From positions 1 through 12,059 of the forward strand of contig JASLDZ010000302.1 of the NCBI GenBank assembly GCA_030151985.1: 12,059 nt of DNA, given 5' to 3'. Positions 6,603 to 12,059 of this stretch are shown piece by piece (positions within the stretch are counted from its first letter, which is position 1; every line of letters starts with the position of its first letter). Below the pieces are notes generated by a model, which searched no databases, was not told where the DNA came from, and saw nothing but the letters and a program-made list of their open reading frames with translations. A program made the translations under genes and the position numbers. This DNA is from Caulobacteraceae bacterium (GTDB lineage: Bacteria; Pseudomonadota; Alphaproteobacteria; Caulobacterales; Caulobacteraceae).

Positions 6603-7202
6603 CTAAATGCTGAGGGCTGAGACTTGGATGGCGGAGGAGCGTCGCCGCGCCGCTTCAATGATCCTCGGTGAAGGCTCGCGGATCGGCCGCCAAAATTCAG
6701 GATCAGGGTATCCCGCGGGTCGCTTGGGGTCCCCCTCGTGAGCAGGACGCCACCCAAACAGCTCGAAAGCGCGAAATCGCAGAGATTGATACGTCAACGA
6801 GTCGAAGTCGCTCATACCTGCAAGCGGCGCGGGGATCAGCACCAGGTTAGCGATGCTGGTGTGGCAGTCAGGTCGGTAGCAGCTTCCTGCCCAGACATGG
6901 CAAGTATGAAAGTCTTTGATCGATCGGCTGCCCAGCGCGGCGATCTTCATAGCCTGATTGGCGTAGGTGTTGTCGTCGAGGCGAATGCCGTCTCTTGTTT
7001 CTCCCTTGCGCTCCCCAGCTGTTATGCGAAAGCGTCTCGTGTTGGGAAACCAAGCACCATTCGGGTCAACTTCGCGGAGCATGTTGAAGACTGTCGGGTG
7101 TGCCCAGATCGCACACCGCGCGACGAGTTCCGCGACCGTGAATCCCATATCAGCGCAAGCGGCGGCGAGGACGGCCTCGCCTTCAAGAACCTCCGAGTTC
7201 AA
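6603..7202 (-). CDS. Putative HNH-like nuclease or related protein, coupled to ccr
   Basis: A 199-residue protein I cannot assign firmly. The composition is that of a real protein, with several Trp, His and Cys, and it is visibly less GC-rich than its neighbours. Residues 20-45 look helical. The distinctive part is His99-x-Cys101-His102, then YRPDCH with His114, then Asn119 in ANLVLIP, followed by LAGMSDFD. This arrangement resembles the metal and catalytic core of HNH endonucleases, but I have no alignment. About 138-151 (YQSLRFRAFELFGW) is a further conserved-looking segment. The proposed start is TTG at 7202-7200, four bases after the ccr stop, which implies translational coupling and shared transcription with ccr; ATG at codon 19 is an alternative without a clear ribosome site. 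It ends at TAG next to a palindromic repeat. Horizontal gain is possible from the base composition. Confidence 0.65.
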   Translation of the reverse strand: MNSEVLEGEAVLAAACADMGFTVAELVARCAIWAHPTVFNMLREVDPNGAWFPNTRRFRITAGERKGETRDGIRLDDNTYANQAMKIAALGSRSIKDFHTCHVWAGSCYRPDCHTSIANLVLIPAPLAGMSDFDSLTYQSLRFRAFELFGWRPAHEGDPKRPAGYPDPEFWRPIREPSPRIIEAARRRSSAIQVSALSI

Positions 7203-7206
7203 GCTT

Positions 7207-8487
7207 TCACCCCAGCCCGGCGGCGATCTCCTGCACCTGCTCCACGGTACGCAGCCCCGGCCGCTGGGCGGTGACGAGCACCGCCATGTTGCCGGGGAGG
7301 TGCTTGTTGTCGGCCATCTTCTCGTGCGCTTCGGGGATGCCTTCCCACGGGAAGACCTCGCTCATGGCCGGGTCGATGCGGCGTTCGATCACGAGCTGGT
7401 TGGCGGCGGAGGCCTGCATCAGGTTGGCGAAGTGGCTGCCCTGGACGCGCTTCTGGCGCATCCACAAGAAGCGGGCGTCCATGGTCAGGTTGTAGCCGGT
7501 GGTGCCCGCGCAGATCACCACCATGCCGCCCCGCTTCACAAGGAACACCGACACCGGGATCGTGCTCTCGCCGGGGTGCTCGAAGACGATGTCGACGTCC
7601 TTCTTGCCGGTGATCTCCCAGATCGCCTTCCCGAACTTGCGGCACTCCTTCATGTAGTCGCCGAACTCCGGCCCGTTGACGGGAGGGAGCTGGCCCCAGC
7701 AGTTGAAGTCCTTGCGGTTCAGCACCGCCTTGGCGCCCATACTCATCACGTAGTCGCGCTTGGACTCGTCGGAGACCACGCCGATCGCGTTCGCCCCCGC
7801 CGCCGCGCACAGCTGGGTGGCGAAGACGCCGAGCCCGCCCGACGCGCCCCACACCAGCACGTTGTCGCCGGGCGCCAGCACGTGCGGCTTGTGGCCGAAC
7901 AGCATGCGATAGGCGGTGGCGAGCGTCAGCGTGTAGCAGGCCGCCTCCTCCCAGGTGAGGTGCTTGGGCCGCGCCATCAGCTGGCGGCTCTGCACGCGGC
8001 AGAACTGGGCGAAGCTGCCGTCCGGCGTCTCGTAGCCCCAGATGCGCTGGCTGGAGCTGAACATGGGGTCGCCGCCGTTGCACTCCTCGTCGTCGCCGTC
8101 GTCCTGGTTGCAGTGGATGACGACCTCGTCGCCCGGCTTCCAGCGCCGCACCTTCCGGCCCACCGCCCAGACGATGCCCGACGCGTCGGAGCCGGCGATG
8201 TGGTAGGGCTGCTTGTGCCCGTCGAAGGGGCTGATCGGCTGGCCGAGCGCGGCCCACACGCCGTTGTAGTTCACCCCCGCCGCCATCACGAGCACCAGCA
8301 CCTCGTCGTCGCCGATGCTGGGGGTGGGCAGCACCTCGACCTGCATGGCGGTGTTCGGGCGGCCGTGGCGCTCGCGCCGGATGGCCCAGGCGTACATCTT
8401 CTCCGGCACATGGAAGGCCGGGGGCATCTCGCCCACCTCGTAGAGGTCCTTCTCCAGCGGCTTGTCGAGGACGGCGGTGTCGGACAT
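7207..8487 (-). CDS. ccr: Crotonyl-CoA carboxylase/reductase
   Basis: Zinc-free medium-chain dehydrogenase/reductase that reductively carboxylates crotonyl-CoA with NADPH and CO2 to (2S)-ethylmalonyl-CoA, the key step of the ethylmalonyl-CoA pathway in the cytoplasm. At 426 residues the length is typical. Family signatures run throughout: KDLYEVGEMPP, MYAWAIRRERHG, VNYNGVW (72-78), IAGSDASGIVWAVG, HCNQDDGDDEECNGGDP, RIWGYETPDGSFAQF, the Rossmann loop VWGASGGLG (212-220), VFEHPGE, and GSHFANL with His352. His352 and Glu153 are candidates for the CO2-holding residues described in the Kitasatospora enzyme, by alignment from memory. The ATG at 8487-8485 has GAGG eight bases upstream. It is divergent from the SDR-ecm genes across 172 bases and is followed after four bases by the HNH-like gene. 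Confidence 0.97.
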   Translation of the reverse strand: MSDTAVLDKPLEKDLYEVGEMPPAFHVPEKMYAWAIRRERHGRPNTAMQVEVLPTPSIGDDEVLVLVMAAGVNYNGVWAALGQPISPFDGHKQPYHIAGSDASGIVWAVGRKVRRWKPGDEVVIHCNQDDGDDEECNGGDPMFSSSQRIWGYETPDGSFAQFCRVQSRQLMARPKHLTWEEAACYTLTLATAYRMLFGHKPHVLAPGDNVLVWGASGGLGVFATQLCAAAGANAIGVVSDESKRDYVMSMGAKAVLNRKDFNCWGQLPPVNGPEFGDYMKECRKFGKAIWEITGKKDVDIVFEHPGESTIPVSVFLVKRGGMVVICAGTTGYNLTMDARFLWMRQKRVQGSHFANLMQASAANQLVIERRIDPAMSEVFPWEGIPEAHEKMADNKHLPGNMAVLVTAQRPGLRTVEQVQEIAAGLG

Positions 8488-8549
8488 GCGATGAGCCTCG
8501 GTGTCGGGGCCGCCTCTGCGCGGGCGTGATGACGGGAGCGTGACTCCGC

Positions 8550-8583
8550 TTTCGCAACGCGGCAAGCGGTTTTGCGCTGCAGC
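8550..8583. promoter_or_regulatory. Candidate operator in the ccr / SDR divergent region
   Basis: The 172-base divergent gap holds TTTCGCAA (8550-8557), then TTTTGC (8570-8575), then the palindrome GCTGCAGC (8576-8583). TTTCGCAA resembles the TTTGCAAA-type sites bound by ScfR/PccR regulators of acyl-CoA metabolism in alphaproteobacteria, but the match is inexact. The placement would allow control of both ccr and the SDR-ecm transcript. Confidence 0.25.
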
Positions 8584-8648
8584 ATGAACGGCGATCAGGC
8601 TGAGTTGCGGCGCGGCATGCCGCTGGTAAGCTCCCGTCCTTCCGCCGC

Positions 8649-8654
8649 GAGGAG
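8649..8654 (+). promoter_or_regulatory. Ribosome binding site that fixes a TTG start
   Basis: GAGGAG is a strong Shine-Dalgarno five bases before the TTG at 8660. No nearby ATG in frame would keep the FSLEGRRALVTGAGRG N-terminus of the SDR intact, so TTG is the likely initiation codon. Confidence 0.7.
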
Positions 8655-8659
8655 CGCCC

Positions 8660-9415
8660 TTGGCCGCCCACCCGTTCAGCCTGGAGGGACGCCGCGCGCT
8701 GGTCACGGGCGCCGGGCGGGGGCTCGGCCGCGAGATCGCGCGGGGGCTGGCCGCGGCGGGGGCGGAGGTCTGGCTGAACGGGCGGGCCGCCGCGCCGCTA
8801 GAGACGCTGGCGGCTGAGTTGGGTGGGGGCGCACGGGCCCTCCCGTTCGACATCGCGGACGACGCACAGACCGACGCCGCCTTCACCATGCTTGCGGCGG
8901 CAGGCGGACTGGACATCCTGGTCAGCAATGTGGGCGTGCGTGACCGACGGTCGTTGGACGGCTTCTCCCGCGCCGATGTGGCCGCGCACCTGGCGACCAA
9001 CCTGGTCGCGCCGTTCGACCTCGCCCGGCGGGCGGCGACGCTGATGCGGCAGCGGGGAGGGGGGCGGATCGTCAACCTCACCTCCATCGCCGGCCCGATC
9101 GCGCGCGCCGGCGATGCGGCCTACACCGCCGCGAAGGGCGGGCTCGACGCGCTGACCCGCGCGCTCGCCGCCGAGCTGGGGACGGACGGGATCACGGTGA
9201 ACGCCGTCGCCCCCGGCTACTTCGCCACCGAGGCGAACGCCGAGATGGCCGCCGACCCTGAGATCGCCGCTTGGCTGAAGGGCCGCACTTCGCTCGGCCG
9301 CTGGGGTCGGCCGGAAGAGATCGCCGGCGCGGTGGTGTTCCTGTGCTCGGACGCCGCCAGCTTCATCACGGGCCAGACGCTCTGCGTGGATGGCGGCCAT
9401 GTCACGCACTTCTGA
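8660..9415 (+). CDS. Short-chain dehydrogenase/reductase (SDR, classical)
   Basis: NAD(P)-dependent oxidoreductase of the classical SDR family, 251 residues, cytoplasmic. The cofactor loop TGAGRGLG is at 16-23, SNVG at 89-92 replaces the usual NNAG, and the catalytic tetrad is Asn114, Ser142, Tyr155 and Lys159 (YTAAK). NGR at 40-42 after the second strand suggests NADP(H). PGYFATEA (185-192) and the C-terminal DGG (244-246) are typical. The family includes 3-oxoacyl-ACP and acetoacetyl-CoA reductases and gluconate 5-dehydrogenases, and the sequence does not decide among them. Its place between ccr and ecm suggests a CoA-linked reduction, perhaps acetoacetyl-CoA to 3-hydroxybutyryl-CoA, but this is only inference. 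It starts at TTG after a strong GAGGAG and is separated from ecm by a palindromic repeat. Confidence 0.9.
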   Translation: MAAHPFSLEGRRALVTGAGRGLGREIARGLAAAGAEVWLNGRAAAPLETLAAELGGGARALPFDIADDAQTDAAFTMLAAAGGLDILVSNVGVRDRRSLDGFSRADVAAHLATNLVAPFDLARRAATLMRQRGGGRIVNLTSIAGPIARAGDAAYTAAKGGLDALTRALAAELGTDGITVNAVAPGYFATEANAEMAADPEIAAWLKGRTSLGRWGRPEEIAGAVVFLCSDAASFITGQTLCVDGGHVTHF

Positions 9416-9434
9416 GCGCGCATTCTTCCCCGCC

Positions 9435-9529
9435 CATCCCGTCGAAAGCCGGGACCCCTGCGAGGGCGGGCGTGGGGCGAGTCGCGTTCGACATCATGCC
9501 GGGCTTGGGTCCCGGCTTGCGCCGGGATG
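9435..9529. repeat. REP/BIME-type palindromic repeat, copy 2
   Basis: Two inverted arms of 23 bases (9435-9457 and 9507-9529) match at 21 of 23 positions and are separated by 49 bases. The arms belong to the same family as the repeat at 6488-6601: aligned 23-base units differ at three positions, two of which form a pair in the arm hairpin and have changed together from C-G to G-C. It lies between the SDR and ecm stop/start and ends four bases before the ecm ribosome site. Confidence 0.82.
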
Positions 9530-9532
9530 AGC

Positions 9533-9536
9533 GGAG
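9533..9536 (+). promoter_or_regulatory. ecm ribosome binding site beside the repeat
   Basis: GGAG lies five bases before the ATG at 9542. The earlier in-frame ATG at 9527 is the last three bases of the repeat arm and has only repeat sequence, not a Shine-Dalgarno, in front of it. Position 9542 is therefore preferred as the start. Confidence 0.6.
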
Positions 9537-9541
9537 ATAAG

Positions 9542-11518
9542 ATGACAGCTACCCAGCACGCTCCCGACGCGCCCTGGATCTTCCGCACCTACGCGGGGCA
9601 CTCCACCGCCGAGGCGTCCAACGCGCTCTACCGCTCCAACCTGGCCAAGGGGCAGACGGGCCTCTCCATCGCCTTCGACCTGCCGACCCAGACGGGCTAC
9701 GACCCCGACCACGTGCTGGCCCGCGGCGAGGTGGGTAAGGTGGGCGTGCCGGTCAGCCACCTCGGCGACATGCGCACGCTGTTCGACCAGATCCCCATCG
9801 CGCAGATGAACACCTCGATGACCATCAACGCCCCGGCGGCGTGGATGCTGGCGCTCTATGTCGCGGCGGCCGAGGAGCAGGGGGCCGACGTCAAGGCGCT
9901 GCAGGGCACGACGCAGAACGACCTGGTGAAGGAGTACCTGTCGCGGGGCACCTACATCTTCCCGCCGCGCCCGTCGCTGCGGCTGATCTCGGACATGATC
10001 GCCTGGTGCGTGACTGAGACGCCCAAGTGGAACCCGATGAACGTCTGCAGCTACCACCTGCAGGAGGCGGGCGCGACGCCCGAGCAGGAGCTGGCCTACG
10101 CGCTGGCCACCGCCATCAGCGTGCTCGACGAGGTGAAGGCGTCCGGCCAGGTGCCGCCCGAGCGGTTCGCGGTGGTGGCCTCTCGCATCAGCTTCTTCGT
10201 CAACGCCGGCGTCCGGTTCGTGACCGAGATGTGCAAGATGCGGGCGTTCACCGAGCTGTGGGACGAGCTCCTGAAGACCCGCTACGGCGTCGCCGATCCC
10301 AAGCTCCGCCGCTTCCGCTACGGCGTGCAGGTGAACTCCCTGGGGCTGACGGAGAGCCAGCCCGAGAACAACGTCCACCGCATCCTGATCGAGATGCTGG
10401 CGGTGACGCTGTCGAAGAAGGCGCGCGCCCGCGCCGTGCAGCTCCCGGCCTGGAACGAGGCGCTGGGGTTGCCGCGCCCGTGGGACCAGCAGTGGTCGCT
10501 GCGCATGCAGCAGATCCTCGCCTACGAGACCGACCTCCTGGAGTTCGAGGACCTGTTCGACGGCTCGCCGGTGGTCGCCGCAAAGGTCGACGCGCTGAAG
10601 GCCTCGGCGCGCGCCGAGCTGGCGGAGATCGACGCGCTGGGCGGCTCGGTGGCGGCCGTCGAAAGCGGCTGGATGAAGTCGCGGCTGGTGGACTCCAACA
10701 CCGCCCGCCTGCAGGCGATCGAGGGCGGCGAGCAGGTGGTCGTCGGCGTCAACCGCTTCACCACCTTCGAGCCCAGCCCGCTGACGGCCGGGGAGGGGGC
10801 GATCATGGTCGTCGACCCCGCCGTGGAGGCGCAGGCGGTCGAGCGGCTGGACGCCTGGCGCGCCGCCCGCGATCCCGCCGCCGTGGAGAGGGCGCTCGCC
10901 GACCTCGACGCCGCCGCGCGCTCGGGCGCCAACATCATGCCGCCTTCCATCGCCGCGGCGAAGGCCGGCGTCACCACGGGCGAGTGGTCCGAGACGCTAC
11001 GCAAGGTGTTCGGCCAGTACCGCGCGCCCACCGGCGTCTCCTCCGACCCGCGCCTGTCCAACGCGCCTGAGATCGTGGCGGTGCGCGAGGAGGTGGACCG
11101 CGTCTCCGCCAAGCTGGGCCGTCGGCTGAAGGTGCTGGTCGGCAAGCCGGGGCTCGACGGCCACTCCAACGGCGCCGAGCAGATCGCCGTGCGCGCGCGC
11201 GACTGCGGCATGGACGTCGCCTACGAGGGCATACGGCTCACGCCCGAGGAGATCGTCGCCGCCGCCAAGGACGGCGCGCACCTCGTGGGCCTGTCGATCC
11301 TCTCGGGTTCACACATGCCGCTGGTCGAGGAGGTGCTTCAGCGCCTGCGCGCGGAGGGGCTGGACGACCTGCCGGTGATCGTCGGCGGCATCATCCCGCC
11401 CGACGACGAGGCGCGGCTTCGCGAGATGGGCGTGAAGGCCGTCTACACGCCGAAGAGCTTCGACCTGACCGCCATCATGGCCGACTTCGTGAAGACGGTG
11501 GAGGCCGCGAACGCCTGA
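9542..11518 (+). CDS. ecm: Ethylmalonyl-CoA mutase, coenzyme B12-dependent
   Basis: Adenosylcobalamin-dependent mutase converting (2R)-ethylmalonyl-CoA to (2S)-methylsuccinyl-CoA in the ethylmalonyl-CoA pathway; also called meaA. The 658 residues match the family. The N-terminal catalytic barrel begins WIFRTYAGHSTAEASN and has GQTGLSIAFDLPTQTGYDPD, MNTSMTINA, LQGTTQNDLVKEYLSRGTYIFPPRPS, NVCSYHLQEAGAT and GVQVNSLGLTESQPENNV. This fits Ecm better than methylmalonyl-CoA mutase, compared from memory, and the neighbouring ccr agrees. The C-terminal B12 domain has the base-off set DxHxxG (Asp539, His541, Gly544), SxL (585-587) and GG (615-616). A short linker near 415-480 joins the two domains. Start 9542 is chosen over ATG 9527 for its GGAG site. 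It is probably transcribed with the SDR gene through the intervening repeat. Confidence 0.95.
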   Translation: MTATQHAPDAPWIFRTYAGHSTAEASNALYRSNLAKGQTGLSIAFDLPTQTGYDPDHVLARGEVGKVGVPVSHLGDMRTLFDQIPIAQMNTSMTINAPAAWMLALYVAAAEEQGADVKALQGTTQNDLVKEYLSRGTYIFPPRPSLRLISDMIAWCVTETPKWNPMNVCSYHLQEAGATPEQELAYALATAISVLDEVKASGQVPPERFAVVASRISFFVNAGVRFVTEMCKMRAFTELWDELLKTRYGVADPKLRRFRYGVQVNSLGLTESQPENNVHRILIEMLAVTLSKKARARAVQLPAWNEALGLPRPWDQQWSLRMQQILAYETDLLEFEDLFDGSPVVAAKVDALKASARAELAEIDALGGSVAAVESGWMKSRLVDSNTARLQAIEGGEQVVVGVNRFTTFEPSPLTAGEGAIMVVDPAVEAQAVERLDAWRAARDPAAVERALADLDAAARSGANIMPPSIAAAKAGVTTGEWSETLRKVFGQYRAPTGVSSDPRLSNAPEIVAVREEVDRVSAKLGRRLKVLVGKPGLDGHSNGAEQIAVRARDCGMDVAYEGIRLTPEEIVAAAKDGAHLVGLSILSGSHMPLVEEVLQRLRAEGLDDLPVIVGGIIPPDDEARLREMGVKAVYTPKSFDLTAIMADFVKTVEAANA

Positions 11519-11535
11519 CCCGTCCGCATGGTGCG

Positions 11536-11562
11536 GGAACAAAACCGCCCCGCTTCCGCGTT
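11536..11562 (+). promoter_or_regulatory. Possible ECF-sigma (EcfG-type) promoter of the AsmA gene
   Basis: GGAAC (11536-11540) and CGTT (11559-11562) match the two boxes of alphaproteobacterial general-stress EcfG promoters, GGAAC and CGTT. The spacer is 18 bases, one more than the usual 16-17. A start site would fall about at the ATG at 11571. No other promoter is apparent in the 52-base gap. Confidence 0.35.
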
Positions 11563-11570
11563 CGGGTCAA

Positions 11571-12059
11571 ATGACCGACACGCCCGTGGCCGCTCCGGGT
11601 CGGCCTGCGCCGCCGTCCTCGCCTCGTGATCCCGCGCCCGGGAACGCCGCGTCCGACGACGCGCGGGCGAGGGACGCGAGCCTCCGGGACGACGCCGGCC
11701 AAGGCGGCGGCGGAGGCGACGGAAGCCATCGGCGCGGCGGCGGCTGGGGTCATCCCTGGCGCTGGGTCGCGGGCGTCTTCGGCGCGCTGGTCCTTCTGAT
11801 CGTGATCTTCCTCTGGCTGTTCCAGTGGGACTGGCTGCGCGGACCGATCGCGCGCTACGCCTCCGGCCAGATCCACCGCAGCGTGCGGATCGACGGCCAC
11901 CTGAAGGTCCACCTCCTCACCTGGACGCCCACGGTGCGGGTCGAAGGGATCAAGGTCGGCCAGCCCGACTGGGGCGCGTCGCAGGGGCTGAAGGGCGACA
12001 TGGCGCAGGTGGAGAGCTTCACCGTCGCCGTGAAGCTCGCGCCCCTGTTCCGCGGCCAC
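11571..12059 (+). CDS. AsmA-family protein (3' truncated)
   Basis: First 163 residues of a protein that runs out of the window. Residues 1-60 are hydrophilic and rich in Pro, Ala, Asp, Gly and Arg, probably a disordered cytoplasmic segment. One membrane helix at about 65-84 (WVAGVFGALVLLIVIFLWLF) follows, then DWLRGPIARYASGQIHRSVRIDG and a start of the beta-rich periplasmic part with WTPTVRVEGIKVGQPDW. This order, a helix followed by RGPIxRxxSxxxxRxVxIxG and VxxxGixvGxPxW, is the AsmA signature. The family is an inner-membrane anchored, bridge-like protein group linked to outer-membrane lipid supply and assembly. The ATG at 11571 has no good Shine-Dalgarno and might be leaderless. The long extension before the helix is unusual; a later start is possible but no in-frame ATG lies between it and the helix. 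Confidence 0.8.
   Translation, partial: MTDTPVAAPGRPAPPSSPRDPAPGNAASDDARARDASLRDDAGQGGGGGDGSHRRGGGWGHPWRWVAGVFGALVLLIVIFLWLFQWDWLRGPIARYASGQIHRSVRIDGHLKVHLLTWTPTVRVEGIKVGQPDWGASQGLKGDMAQVESFTVAVKLAPLFRGH

Noticed and set aside
6967..8529. Plus-strand open frame across ccr
   Set aside because: It is antisense to a clear ccr gene and has shadow composition (His, Val, Leu, Ala repeats).
6488..9529. CRISPR array or insertion-sequence ends
   Set aside because: There are two inverted pairs 2.9 kb apart, no regular direct repeats with spacers, and no transposase or target-site duplication.
9527..9541. ATG at 9527 as the ecm start
   Set aside because: It is part of the palindromic repeat and lacks a Shine-Dalgarno, whereas ATG 9542 has GGAG five bases upstream. 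Not excluded.
9542..11518. Methylmalonyl-CoA mutase
   Set aside because: Single polypeptide of 658 residues whose sequence and ccr neighbourhood agree better with ethylmalonyl-CoA mutase.
11523..11537. Terminator after ecm
   Set aside because: A 5-bp CCGCA/TGCGG stem with a 3-base loop followed by AACAAAA, no T-run on the plus strand; it also overlaps the possible GGAAC promoter box.
11475..12059. Minus-strand open frame at the right edge
   Set aside because: The plus strand encodes a recognisable AsmA N-terminus with a membrane helix; the minus frame shows no domain and overlaps the end of ecm.

Overview
The window is uniformly GC-rich (roughly 70% by eye) with dense gene packing. The crotonyl-CoA carboxylase/reductase plus ethylmalonyl-CoA mutase pair, the form of ParC, the CTAG-containing -10-like promoter motifs and the palindromic intergenic repeats all point to an alphaproteobacterium. 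The exact order cannot be read from this window; Caulobacterales or a relative would fit. No RNA genes, CRISPR arrays, insertion sequences or prophage genes were seen, and no stretch longer than 300 bases lacks a gene.

Left part (1-5340). The window opens inside a haloalkane dehalogenase gene very like DhlA, which converges on a small minus-strand gene of unknown function (724-981) across a strong GC-rich hairpin. That small gene is divergent from parC (1156-3414), encoding topoisomerase IV subunit A. Then follow a 124-residue unknown protein with a central helical segment and a Trp-rich tail, a four-helix DUF2269-like membrane protein, and clpP. Four genes here (parC, the 124-residue gene, the membrane protein gene and clpP) have a CTAG-containing -10-like box upstream. 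For parC and the membrane protein gene the box sits exactly 14 bases before the ATG, which suggests leaderless or nearly leaderless transcripts.

Middle (5341-8487). A secreted serine hydrolase of the beta-lactamase/penicillin-binding fold follows clpP. It converges on a two-gene minus-strand operon: ccr, then, four bases after its stop, a 199-residue protein with a His/Cys/Asn cluster suggesting an HNH-type nuclease. A palindromic repeat with perfect 32-base arms fills the gap between the convergent genes.

Right part (8488-12059). From the ccr intergenic region an SDR-family oxidoreductase and then ecm (ethylmalonyl-CoA mutase) run on the plus strand. Ccr and Ecm are the two signature enzymes of the ethylmalonyl-CoA pathway, which assimilates acetyl-CoA without isocitrate lyase. 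The SDR between them may supply a related reduction, but that is inferred only from position. A second palindromic repeat lies between the SDR gene and ecm and runs up to the ecm ribosome binding site. The window ends inside an AsmA-family gene, which may have an ECF-sigma (general stress type) promoter.

Most of the content is known core metabolism and housekeeping. The parts least explained are the HNH-like gene joined to ccr, the small unknown proteins, the repeated CTAG promoter boxes, and the two repeats, which show compensatory base changes.
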